NCBI GenBank assembly: GCA_025618425.1 | Contig: CM046850.1 | Location: 11,132,019 to 11,196,018, forward strand | From: Heliocidaris tuberculata | Taxonomy: Eukaryota > Echinodermata > Echinoidea > Camarodonta > Echinometridae | DNA length: 64,000 bases | Direction of reading: 5' to 3' | Shown here: positions 43,801 through 55,702 of the stretch, in pieces | How the letters are laid out: the number at the start of each line of letters is the position of its first letter | How positions within the stretch are numbered: position 1 is the stretch's first letter | Program-made: the position numbers and the translations under genes | The notes under the pieces: generated by a model | The model's database searches: none | Told to the model about the DNA's origin: nothing | What the model saw: only the letters and a program-made list of their open reading frames with translations

Positions 43801-46800
43801 GCAAGCAATGCAAAAATCAAATTTGGGTCTGCATACTCTACCTGTCTATTTAGTTAACTTAGAAAAATCTCATTGAATTCGCCTGTATAGAAAGGTCAAT
43901 TGAATGAAACAAACAAATGACCCCCAAAAAGAAGACTTTCATTGAGGCTGTAACAAATTTAAATACTACTCAAGAGAAACTATAGTGTTGTTAGTGTTTG
44001 AAGATGGTCTTTCACTTAGAGCAGATGTATTATTGTATGAAATATTGTATTTGTTATAGAAATATTACATTTATTTGGTTCATTATTAATACCTTAAATG
44101 ATTTGTAATAGGCATGGGCTGGATAGAAACATTATTTTTGTGTTAGTTGTCTAGTACATGTACAATGTAGTAGTTTTATTGTAAAGTAGTTTAATTGAAG
44201 GCGCAATGGCTCAGTGTTAGAGCAGTGGTCTCGTAACTGGAGGACCTGGGTTCGAAACCAAGTGGATGCGCTAGTGCCCTTTGGTAAGGTATTAATCCTC
44301 ACTATCAAGTCCCTCGGAGAGGACTTAAAGCTGTCGGTCCCCTGGTTGCTTACTTACAAGCATACACATGCTTTCTTAGCAGTCAGGTAAAATAAACCAT
44401 CACCCAACCATCAAATTGTTTATTGATTGTGGTTGGAAAGGAGTTCATCCCAGAAAGTAGTAGATTTGTATGGGAATTGTGAATATAACTTAATTGTTTT
44501 TCTACAGACATGGGTTGGATAGCAACGTTATTCGTTTTGTTGCTCGCCTTGATACCACCAAACCGATCGACGTTGATCGCCGGTTCATCATCTCATACTT
44601 CTTGTCAGATGACACCATTGCAGTCTTTGAGCCTCCTGAAAGGAACTCTGGTAAGGAAAGAAAAAAAAAAAATCTTTTTTTGGGACAAGGACATCTGAAA
44701 ACTTTAAATAAATTATATTTCTTTCTTCTCTGAAACATGAATGGAATACAAGTGTAAAAGCTGGAAGAACTCTTATTAGTTAGTTGAGAATGTATTTTCA
44801 TTGCATTTTGGCATGATACTGTAAATATACTATTGTGTAAGTATAGATTTAGACGAATGAAAACATTTTGTCATATTTAATGAACTTAGTCTCTGCAGAT
44901 ATTTGAAATTCAATATCCGATATGTTCACAATTAAGGTTTGGCCTCTGTATTGAATTGCAAAGGAACTATTGTACCTTGTGAAATTTATTTTTTGGGTGT
45001 ACATATGTGATTATGAATCTAACAACTAGCAACCTCTTCCCCAGGAATCATTGGAGGCAAGTTCCTGGAGCGTGGCCGCATCAAGAAGCCAAACCAACCC
45101 CGGTTTGGAACAGAACTCTCCGAGTACTTCACCGCCCGGGATCTCTACGTCGGTAGTCGTCTCAACTTCCATAGTCACTACTTCATCCTCATTGATGCTG
45201 ACGAGTACGCATTCAGATACATGGAGAAATATGCAGACGAGGTACGAAATCAGCTAGCGTCAAATCTGCTTTACATAGCGACCACCTGTCTATAAAGACC
45301 ACATGTTTTGTTCCCTAGCATAGTGTTTCTCATTGAAACCTGCGCATAGAGCATCTGTGTATAATGACCACATGCTGATAAAGGCCCTAATTTTTTGTCT
45401 CCCTTGAGCAGTCTTTTTGTACAGTTTTTACTTTAAAAAGCTACTGGAATGATGTAGAAGCATGTTATGACAAGGACTTAGGATTCCATGCATTTATAAA
45501 GTAGACTAGCCACGTTGGGCTTTTTCCTCAACCGTAATTGCTATTGACTGAACTTTCTTTGAAACAATCAAAGAAATATAGCATCAAGTGTGCTGAGAAA
45601 GGCATAGTCGTAATGTTGAGCTACAGATAAAATAATTATGTGCTCTGCACTATGAAGAGTACACAGAAATGTTTGTCACATTTATGGATTTGGTGCAAAT
45701 AAGAAAATTTCTCTAAAATTTGGACCAGATGTTGTTGTAGAAAAACCTGATGTATTTGTTTGACTGAACAAATAGTATTTCCCTCTTAATGTGTTTTATA
45801 TTTGATTTCTGAATATTCTTATTTTGAGGATTTTGTGAATAGATGTTTTATCATGAGGTTGGAAACACTGGTACACTGCTTTCCTACTATAACTATTGAC
45901 CCTTTCGAGGCAATTGACCACATTTTGTGATTTGGCTCAATAACTTGATTCCGAGCTCTAAAAAATATGATGCTTAAGTAGAAAGAGCAAAAATATCTGA
46001 ACACTCTATGTCCAATTTTGTTGCATGACCATATTGTGTTTGATGGCAGGAATTTTTAAAATGAGAATAAGCTTTAAAATCCTTAAATTGGCAACTAATG
46101 TATTTTTATCGAAATTGGAAATTTTTTCAAGTTTTCGACAAAATCCCTTACCATGTACATGTACATGTATATTGTTTTGAAAGACATTACACCTTATTAG
46201 AACCATGTAGCACTACATAAAAAAATATTATTGTTTTGCCAATTTGAAGAACAAAATGTGATCAATTTAGCCTTTGAATAATTCCTGTCCTGAAAGGGTT
46301 AACAGTTGTAGGACACTTTCTCCAGTGTCAATTTCCTACACTAATCAAATTCCTAACTTCAACCAAGGGCCCTGTTTCATAAAACTTGTCAATGACAAGT
46401 TGCAATAACTGTTATAAGCTACTGAAATCCTTGCATCTGATTGGCTGAGAGCAAATAAGTCAGTAAAAAAACACTGGCAAGACACTTGATGAAACGCCCC
46501 CCCTGGACACATCAGTACACATAACCCCAGTGGCGAATTTGAAACCCAACTGGCATACCTTAAGTACACAATCCAAAAAATTTGCCTCTTTGTGTACTTT
46601 TCCGGCACTGTGCCCCCTCTTTTACAAAATCCTGCATCCGCCCCTGCATAACCCTAACTGTATAACCCCAAACCTAGCTTAAAACCCAGTTGCAACCTTA
46701 ACCCTGTGTCTTTGACGAAATGAAGTCTGGAGCAAATTTCACAGGAGCAAATGTTGGATAACCTCTGTTAACATACGATTTGAAATTATGTAATTTTAAT

Positions 46801-49277
46801 ATTTCGATTACCTTTCCAGTTCCCCATGGCAAACATTGGTTTCATCAGTCAGAAGATTGGTACCATTGCCTCTCAACACAAGGAACAAATCAAGGAATTC
46901 CTTAAGCGCAATGATCCCAGCAATTCAGGCCATCTCGAATTTGATCTCTTCAGGTATGTTGCAGTTAGTAATGATAAACTTATATACATGTATATATATG
47001 AGTATTGTCATACATGTTTTTGAGTCATGTAGTTACAGTTAACCTTGCATAAATTGAAGTCGTATTAAGTCAAACTTTACCCAAGTCGAATCAATTTTTT
47101 TGACCAAACTATGCAAAGTATGTGCTATTTACATTTCCTAAGTCAAATTTTGCATAAGTCGAACTAGTTTTTGTGGTCCCAACAGATTCAACTTATGCAA
47201 AGTTAACTGCATATAATTTTGCAGATTTTGGTTTATATTCATTATGCAGGGTGGTCCACAAGGGGTTTTTAACATGTTACAGCAACAGGTTTAAATTTTG
47301 AAACTACAGGTTTTGTAAATCAGTGGCATGCAGGTTAAGATTTCTTTAAATAATCATTTACAAACCAAATTATTTATGAAATATTAGTCATTCAATTTGT
47401 TTCAAAATGCTTCAAAATATGCCTGATATTGGAACAGAAGGCCTCAGAGAACCACAGAACTTCCAGGGCTCTCAAGCAGGCACTAAACTCTGGCCGCAAG
47501 GGACTTTGCTCTTCACATACATCAGTTTATATTTCTTCCCAGTTGCGACTTTACATGTTTGATTTTTTGTTTGCGGACCAACCTGCATTATGCATCATGC
47601 TTTTGTATGTATGTCATGATACAGCAGCAAAATGAGGAGAGACAGTGAGATAAGACACCGAAAAAAATTAATGGGCAAGCCCAAGGTATTTGGTCATTTT
47701 GATGTCCCATACATTACCTAGTACTATGGGGATATGAACATAATTATACTGACACAAAGTGTATCATATTACTTCATATTTCATAGAGATACCAGCTATT
47801 GTAGAGCTATGTTCTTTACTACAATCATCATTAATACTTATTATGTTAGACATGGTCGGTAACTTATGGGACAAAATACCTTGGACTTACTAATAAGTAT
47901 GAGTCAGTTATAATTGCCTATGTATGTATCCTGTGCATCAACAATTAGAAGATTGGAGAAGTAGAGGAAAAGAAATCTGTGAGATAGCTACAAAATAATA
48001 GCCCACATCTAACTGAAAGAGAAAAAGAATGACGTAAGAGAGACTGATGATAAGAGACAACGTAAAAGGAAGTGCAAGTGATTGTGACTAAAACAGGGAT
48101 GGAAAGAGAAAAAGGCTATTGAAATGAATGGAATTATTGTAAAATTTGCAAGAATGGATAGCAGTAATGAGAATTTAGCTGATAACGAATATGAAAGTTA
48201 TGTAATAGGCAGGCTTTCAAGATTGACAAGATTTGTTCAGGCATGCTCCTTCAGAGATGTGCATCCCTTTCCAAACTTCAAATATTTATTTCATTGCATT
48301 GATGACAGGAACCTTCTAGTACAGCTTGGAGGCAGCCACCTATCGGAGCACGAGATCATCGTGCTCGCCCGCTACTACAGCGATACCCAGGACGTCAAGC
48401 TGAGCATGGAGACACTGGTCTCCATTGTCCAGGAGCAGCTCAAGAAGAACAGCTTTGAGAACTTTGCCAAGCTCCTGGAGGGTTTCCTGCAGCATGACAC
48501 AGACAAGTCAGGCTACCTGGATGGGGCCTTGGTCCGTAGCACCTGCAATGCTTTCCATCTGCCCCTCCCTGATGATCTCCTCAGAGCACTCATCTCAAGG
48601 TAAGAAATCATCTAAGACATCATCATCATCAACATCATCTACCCGAGGTTGCTCTATGGGGGGGGGGGGGGGGGGGGGGGGTCGGGTCATATTGATACCA
48701 TTCTCTGTCCAACTGTAGCCAATTTGTTATTGGCACGATTGTCCCATGGTACAGAATAGAAGATTTACATGTATATTGTTCAGAAAAAGCTCTATCGACG
48801 GAATTTCAACTGTAAAGCAACAATATGGGTGTAATGTTGCGTGCAAAACAAAAATGAAAAAAATATTTTTGTTTAAAAAAAAAGGAAAGATGCCTAGGAA
48901 TCATACATATCTTTGGGCTTTTTCTTTTCCTCATGGCCACTAATCATCTTTAAAGATTTATCCAAATTCTATCTAAGACAGTAGGCTTTCCTGGTACAAT
49001 TGTTTTTTCCCAGTGCAATATATAAAAAAAAAAAAACGTTTCTTAAAAGTTCTCATCTTTGTTTACCTTTCTCAGACTGGAAAAGAACGAAGATGGTTTA
49101 GTGAGCTACAACGCCCTAGTCCATCACCTAAACTGGCGTGACCATGCGGTCACTACTGCCCAGTACATCGCACCACCAGCTAAGTTTGATGAGTCATGGA
49201 CCGGCAAGGAGAAGGGCGACCGTGTGCAGCGGGTCAACTACATGGCTCTCCTCCAATCAATTTTCCCAGATATGTAA
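37820..49277 (+). CDS. EFHC2: EF-hand domain-containing protein 2 (EFHC2), complete, 11 exons, 744 aa
   Basis: EFHC2 is a microtubule inner protein in the lumen of ciliary and flagellar doublet microtubules. Exons: 37820-37861, 40404-40740, 41583-41806, 42351-42710, 43060-43198, 43564-43729, 44508-44650, 45045-45241, 46820-46953, 48309-48599, 49076-49277. Every junction is GT/AG and the summed length is 745 codons including TAA, against about 749 residues in human EFHC2. The start MSLPFLPGNSFN matches the family N-terminus. Three DM10 domains lie at about residues 72-185 (VAFDKQVLQFDAFFQ, YFYLEDDSIQVIEP), 217-367 (LHYFLADDTIEIKE, YMDSDLTIG) and 414-536 (ISYFLSDDTIAVFEPPERNSG). The C-terminus has EF-hand-like loops; the best one (residue 644, DTDKSGYLDGAL) lacks the usual twelfth-position Glu, so calcium binding is doubtful. 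EFHC2 is chosen over EFHC1 because of the FHKSQH and KPGIGG segments and the longer C-terminus. The 2.5-kb first intron contains a large palindromic element. Confidence 0.97.
38333..39283. mobile_element. Large palindromic element in EFHC2 intron 1
   Basis: The outer ends GGGGGGACCTAAAGCTACGC and GGGTAGCTTTAGGTCCCCCC are inverted; the arms (about 38,333-38,795 and 38,822-39,283) pair throughout with moderate divergence. At the centre GGGTGCGTAGCTTTAGGACC faces TAAAGCTACGCACCCCG, so each arm itself has inverted ends. Confidence 0.8.
39560..39850 (+). repeat. Dispersed repeat in EFHC2 intron 1, plus orientation
   Basis: Counterpart of the repeat at 20,470-21,010. No termini or coding potential recognised. 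Confidence 0.55.
44199..44410 (+). mobile_element. tRNA-derived SINE
   Basis: A tRNA-like head contains an A box (TGGCTCAGTGTTAGAGC) and a B box (GGTTCGAAACC at 44,249-44,259). The anticodon-like loop CTCGTAA would read CGT (Thr). The 3' part (GCCCTTTGGTAAGGTATTAA and on) is not tRNA, so this is a SINE rather than a functional tRNA. It lies in the intron between EFHC2 exons 6 and 7. Confidence 0.75.
45265..45425. repeat. Possible DNA transposon fragment
   Basis: GCGACCACCTGTCTATAAAG and TGTATAATGACCACATGCTG resemble degraded Tc1/mariner-type repeat ends. No intact termini. Confidence 0.3.
45900..46298. mobile_element. piggyBac-like MITE (copy 2, in an EFHC2 intron)
   Basis: Same orientation and clearly homologous to the copy at 2,336: CCCTTTCGAGGCA start, shared TTGACCACATTTT and GAACAAAATGTGATCAATTT segments, CCTGTCCTGAAAGGG end. 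The right TTAA is intact (46,299-46,302); the left is mutated to TTGA. Confidence 0.75.
46367..46503. mobile_element. Hairpin MITE (GGGCCCTGTTTCATAAAACT type)
   Basis: The left end pairs loosely with CACTTGATGAAACGCCCCCC at the right; the centre has TCTGATTGGCTGAGAGCAAA, the reverse complement of the CAGCCAATCAGA motif seen in the sister elements. In an EFHC2 intron. Confidence 0.7.
46528..46646. mobile_element. Short hAT-like MITE with 8-bp duplication
   Basis: Starts CAGTGGCGAATTTG, ends CCTGCATCCGCCCCTG; CATAACCC flanks at 46,520-46,527 and 46,647-46,654. Only 119 bp; in the intron before EFHC2 exon 9. Confidence 0.9.
47036..47209. mobile_element. Mariner/pogo-like MITE
   Basis: CAGTTAACCTTGCATAAATT at the left is inverted at the right (ACTTATGCAAAGTTAACTG). 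The CAGT start suits Tc1/mariner-type elements; a TA duplication is not clear. In the intron between EFHC2 exons 9 and 10. Confidence 0.65.
48658..48681. repeat. G24 homopolymer, 58 bp after the EFHC2 exon 10 donor
   Basis: An uninterrupted run of 24 G on the coding strand in the intron following exon 10. Confidence 0.95.
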
Positions 49278-50495
49278 AGATGGACAACAGACTCTGTAAT
49301 GTCACTGAACAGAGTATCAAAGACTTTCACCATTCTGATGATGCTAGCCTTAATACATAGAATATCACTACATGTATAGATAATTTGCTAGAGCTTTCCA
49401 TTTGTACATTTGGAAAGTGGCACATATGATGTTCACTACTCTTGTTGAAGGAGAAAAGATAGAAAAAGATAGACATGTAAAAGAGAAGTAAAATTTACTT
49501 CTTTTGTAGGATGTGACAATACATTTCAAAAGTTTTAAAGTAAGTTGAGAAGGGGAGACCTTGCTGATGACCAAACATATGCATGAGAAAAATACATAAA
49601 AGGAGGTTTGCGGTATATTTACTTTCTTTGATTCGTACCATGAAGAGATAGTTGCTTGAAATTTTATGCTCCACTGTTCTGTCTGTGACAAACATTTTAC
49701 AATTTTTGCATCATAGAAGTTTATGTTAAATGAAACATGCTATGCTATATGAGTTGCTTGAAATTTTTATGCTCTACTGTTCCGTCCGTCTTCAGGCCTT
49801 TATGCCCTATAGTATTCATACAAATCTTATGCCATCCATTTATGCACTTTTCATTCAATTTGTGATTCTAAAACAGAATTTTTTTTTTTTAAATTAAAAA
49901 GTGCTTGCACGCTCCACCTATCAATACTGACATGCCAGATATTTTGCGTCCGATATCTCTTCAGTATTTCACAAATCAGGTAATACATGTACATGTATAT
50001 CTCTCAATTTATTTTGATATACTCTGTTCTCATGAACATGTCAAAATGTATCCAATTTTCAAGTTGATTTCAATGCATTCTTTGTCTTGATGATTATCCG
50101 TCTCGTATACCATATGCACCTAGTATAAATTTAGGTAGATACCCTTTGATAGAAGAAAGATGTAAATATGTCTATAAAAAGATTTTCTTCTGTGTGTACT
50201 ATATATTATGTGAAGAATTGTTATTTTGAGAAATATCGTTCTACATTTGTGATCATGTGTTAATGTATTTATTTCAGATATCAAACCAGATTTTGGTATA
50301 TGTGATTCAGTTTGATGTTAAGTGAATTTTAAAGAACCTATTGAAACTTTAGTGTTCAAAATGGATTCAACATAAAAGACAGAAACTTGGAAAAAAATTC
50401 CCATGATTACAAATGGATAATTTTAGATTGTTTTAATCTATATATTGTGTACATAGCAATATGCAACGAATAAAGAGCATTTCAAAAATACAGAA
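49278..50495 (+). other. EFHC2: EFHC2 3'UTR
   Basis: About 1.2 kb of AT-rich sequence follows the TAA stop and ends shortly after a canonical AATAAA. No other gene signal was seen in it. The end point is inferred from the poly(A) signal. Confidence 0.6.
50469..50474 (+). terminator. EFHC2: Polyadenylation signal AATAAA of EFHC2
   Basis: Canonical AATAAA about 1.19 kb after the stop codon, followed by an AT-rich stretch. It is the most convincing plus-strand signal before the convergent neighbour. Confidence 0.55.
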
Positions 50496-51606
50496 AGGAA
50501 ATTATATTCTTTGTATTTTCTTTAATGTTGTGTTTTGATTGGTACAAAGGCAAAAACAAAAATGCAATATATGTTCTAACATAGCAACAGCTGCGTCATG
50601 CAGTCGTCATTGAAACAAAATCTATACAACCTGTACCCGTTTTTACACTACAATAAAATTAATGCAACTTTCATTTTGACACAATATCGACAAATTCAAA
50701 TACATGTTAAACAATCATTTCTGGCAATCTTATATAAACATCAAATATCAATTCTAGATGCATTAAGCCATTTGAAATCTATCTTTACATGAGATTCTGA
50801 TAATACTGCAACTTATTCAACTTGTAGTAGTCAAAATTCCTCATTGAAGATATTTAATGGTTTTTTTTTTCAGAGTTTACAAATTATAAGTAAATAATAA
50901 ACACTGAGGATATTATATATTGAATTTACACAGGAAGTTGACCATTTCTAAATAAATACTTTTGCTTGAATTGGCAGGGGTATTTTCAAGGGAGATTTCT
51001 AGCTGGAGTCAAAAGTAGAAAAGGCACAAGGCATAAAAACTAGGTGAACACCTCTGAAATATTTGAGAAGCAGCTACAAATCTTTTTGTGTGTTTGAGAC
51101 ATTCTGATGATAATTTCATGCATAGCTTATCCACCACTAATCAAGAACTATTTCTGAGGGTTATCTGTTGATCCTATCTCATAATCTGTGCTATGCTAAG
51201 AATATAGGTGTCATTTACCTAATACGATTACATCCAAATAACATATTTGAGTAATATTTCTTTTATGTTATTATTGTATCACCATACATGTATAAGTGTC
51301 CACTTGAAAGACAGACTGAAAGCTCAAAGGCCTTTCACTTTCAGGATGAATGTGGTTATTAACAGTCGGTAAAACATGCACAAACTTATATGACTTATCT
51401 TTTAGCATAAAATGTCTATCGAAGCCCCCAAAATTAGAAATTCGCTAAGTAAACATAAATTTTTAACATTAACTTTAGCAAAGCCCCACCTTTAAAACGC
51501 TGAGTAACGCTGAGGATAAACATGTCAATTTGGACAACAAAATTCCGAATTTGCAGGCCTGCATTTTGAAGACTCCCCTTTAGCCCCACCCCATCTTAAC
51601 TGTCTT
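50496..51606. other. Intergenic gap between convergent EFHC2 and the coiled-coil gene
   Basis: AT-rich single-copy-looking sequence, which must include the 3'UTR of the minus-strand coiled-coil gene. No canonical AATAAA was spotted on the minus strand; an ATTAAA variant occurs near 50,856. Nothing else is supportable. Confidence 0.5.
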
Positions 51607-52164
51607 TCACTCTTCCTGTATGATCTCATGTGGTGGTTTCCACTGCCTCAGGTTCTCTAATTCAGCATCTACCGCATTCTTTCTCTCTAACATGTCTTGT
51701 CTGAAGCTTTCAACAGTCACATTCTCACCAGTTAACATTGACCTAAAGAAAAAAAGTACAGTATATGAAATTAGCTTAACTGATGGGAATTTCATCAGAA
51801 AGTTACGTTTCTTTTTAAAATACATTTCAAGAAACAAACAATAAATGTAATGTTACCAACTTTCTTGAACAGGTATGTTGTAAGTTGTTGACAACTGACA
51901 TGTTAGATATTCTGACTTTCTCCTAGATATGATTTATACCAATATTCCCTTCTTTTAGTACAACCTCCCCCCCCCCCCCCCCCTCTCTCTCTCTTTCTCT
52001 TTCTCTATGCATTTTCATTAACTTTGTTTATATTCTTTCTCTCTCTTACTTAGAACATTACTTCTCTTTAAATATATCTGCCAGTATTCTCTTATCTGTG
52101 ACTTTCCTTTCAATATACTTGCCAGCTTATATTCTCTCTTTCTTTCTCTAGTTCCCCCTTTTTT

Positions 52165-52217
<53 letters not shown>

Positions 52218-55200
52218 GCATTTTTATGTTGCTATAAGAAGCCTTTTTGACTTACATGACTTCTCTCTGCACACTTGCCGATAGTCCCTGCTCCTCCTGT
52301 GCTGCTTTGGTTCTTTCAAGTGATTCCTGAAACTCTGAGAGTTGTTGCTTCTTCTTCTCGCTTTCCGTCTTAACATCCACCACTTTAATGTAAAAAAGAT
52401 CACCATCCACAGATGTCAAATGAGATAAAATTTGTCCATGTGATTATAAGAATTCATTGGAAACAGAGCATATTCCACATTTCATACTAATTCAGTCTGA
52501 TTATGCCCCTTTGTAGTGTATCCTTGAGGTATAAGTGGCATTTTCTAATTACATTATGCTTCAGTCTTTTTGTTATTTTCACCTATTAACCAAAACATGT
52601 TTGTTAGCATTGCTAACCTTTGATAACCAGCACGATCAAATAAATAAACTATTTGTTCTGGCTAATATCTGAAGATAAATGTTAAAGTGACTGATGGTTG
52701 AAACAAGGCCTAGTTGAGACATGTATATTGTAGCCATTTGAAAGGTAATCTTAAAGAATCTTTGAAAAATTTGTCTAGAGAACATACAAGACCAATGATA
52801 AGAACAAACTATACGGAACCAATAAAACATGAATCTGTAAACTGATAAGCAGGTTTCCATCAGACATACATGTTCACCAGAAGTTGTTAGCACTTGAATT
52901 TCTTTCTCTCTACCATGACATTCAGACTAGTGAGCTATGACTTTTACTAGTTCTAAGATTTTGAGAAGGCTTACTTTTCACCATGTGGTTAGTCCTGGAA
53001 AGGACTGTTGAGTAAGAAGAAAGTGGAGAAAAATTGAGAGGAGAAGAAATGGAAAGGCGAGATGGAAATTCAGAAAATGTAGAAGTAATCTTTCGTGAAA
53101 GTGTGAAGTCCTGAAAAGGACTGTAAACCAGATGAGAAGGCTGATAATCATCAGGACGGACAGTCAACCTGTCCGAAACGTCGAGTCTTCTCCACTCTCA
53201 GCCTTCTCATCTGCTTTACAGTCCTTTATTAAATATTACTTCTACATTCTCTGAATTTCCATCTCGCCTTTCCATTTCTTCTCCTCTCAACTTTTCTCCA
53301 CTTTCTTCTTCTTACTCAACATTCCTTTTCAGGATGAACCACATGGTGAACCGTAAGCCTTCTCAACGTTACCAGTACCACCATGCACACCTCTACCTTC
53401 AAAGATCATCTTCTATATGATTTTTACTGTAAACCACTTAGGCTTACCATAATATGGAACCCTGACATATTCCTCCTACACTTGAACAAAAGTTCTCTTA
53501 CCCTCTTTATTAAGTTCTTGTGCCTTCTGCTTCATGAGCTCAATCTCATTCAAAAGTGATTCATCCGTCTGCAAATGAGATTAGAAAGAAAGGAGAAAGG
53601 TTAGTACAAGTTAAATTCCCTTAAAGGAAATACTTTTGGGCTACTTGAAGTAGTAATCTAAAGTGTTGCAACGAGGTAACCATGTAGGTGGGGCCTATAG
53701 ATAATAATTTCCTTCAAATTCCACATTCTGAGGGTAATGTTTCCCCCACCCCCGAACTTATTTATAAAACACAACCAGATAAAAAAGAGGAACAAAATAA
53801 CAAAATCTCTTTGACATTCTTCTGCATGGCTAAAACTGTCAAATATGCATTATCAACCACTTTCACTTGTCACCCCCACAAGTTACATACAGAACACGAT
53901 AAAAACTACATTGTACTTTCGAAAAATAAACTCAAGGGCAATTTCAAAGGCCTATTGTACTGCCCATAGAAATCAGGTTTCGATTACGTAATACACCATT
54001 GTAATGTTCGCACATTTCTAAAGGTGATAGACAGGGCTATTGAAATTGCCTTCAGTTGATTTTTCGAAAATAGTTTTTATCGTGTTACAGGTAGTACATT
54101 TTTATGATTGAAACAAAGTTCTGGAAATTCTGATGGTTTCGGAAGGATTTTGTGAAGATATTATATCATCATCAGGGAGGAATTCTACATTAGCACGTGA
54201 CAGATAAAAAGAAGTTCATCTTACATAGAAGTGTCTTGAACGGTGGAACTTGTCAGCCATTTGTGAAAGATGTTCTTCAAAGTCCTCGCTGTGAGCAACA
54301 AACAACAGAGCCACAAGGAATAGAATGAACTTCACATACTATAGCAGCCACACTCAATTAATTCAAAAATATATTCATTATTTAGTAACATAAACACATT
54401 AAAGAACAACCATTTCAAACTGTATTACTGGAATCAATAACAGATTACAGCTTTTTTGATCATCTAAAGTACATAGATTACTATGTGCTATAGGTTACAC
54501 AGTATATGTGACAAAGATAATAGAAACCCGATATCATGGTAATGACTGTATCCCTAATTTTTTTTTCCTACAGTTTTTAAGTAACCTACATGTAAATAGG
54601 ACATTAGTTATGCAATTATCTTGCAATTACTGAAATAGAAATAGTGATATTGCTACCAATAAGACAAAGCTATCTACATCGATCTGGGCCCCTTTGCATA
54701 AAACTTACCATTCAGGGTAACTCTGCTATCAATGGTAACTACCATGGTAACATCACTCAACAGCCAATCAAAATCAAGGTTTCCATGGGAGTTACCATTG
54801 ATGGCAAAGTTACCGTTAATGGTAAGTTTTATGCAATGGAGCCCTGGGCCCCGTTTAATAAAACTTGTTATCAGTAACAACTGCCACATCTCTATGACAA
54901 ATTTGCTCTCAGCCAATCAGATTCAAGGATTTCAGTAGCTTATAACAACTATGGTAACTTGTTATTGATAACAAATTTTATGAAACGGGGTGCTGATATG
55001 AAACAGTTGCATGTCAATCAAGATGAGGGTCATTACATGTCTTTGATGTGTTGTTCTTTCCTATCCTTCATTGCATCATCTATATGCTGCACCTGGGCCT
55101 GGACTTGGTTGTTTAAACCAAGCTGACTGTATTCAGATTAATGGAAAATAGAGAGTAAGAAATTTAATGGACGAGTATAAATTATAATATCTGTCAAGGA

Positions 55201-55655
55201 GGGAAAACAAATTGTCTGCTGAAAGTCAGAGATGGTCACTAATTTATATCACTTAAAACAGAGTTAATGGCTTCTTGCCAACCAGAGAGTCGCTAATTTA
55301 TATCATTAAAAATAGTGTACATGTAACTGTCCTTATTGACAGCCAGATGGTCACTAAATATCACTTCACTGCAAAACAGAGTTAATGTCCTTATAGCTCA
55401 CAGCAGATTGCATGAAGATTTAACCAATGTAACAAGCATTTTGAATGCTTTAAAGTAATTGCTGATATCATTTTTTAACACTGAGCAGACAACAGAAAGG
55501 ATTAAGATAGTAGACTGAGATGTTAAGGTAACTTTGGGGGAAAGAAAGATAAAAGGGTAGAAAAAGAAAATTAAGAGATATAGAAAGAAAGAGAGAGAAA
55601 AGAGGAAGAGAGGAAGAGAAAAAAGAGAGAGAGATATAGACAAAGAGACAGAGAC

Positions 55656-55702
<47 letters not shown>

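Noticed and set aside
44199..44275. Possible tRNA-Thr gene
   Set aside because: Imperfect arms and a non-tRNA 3' extension indicate a SINE.
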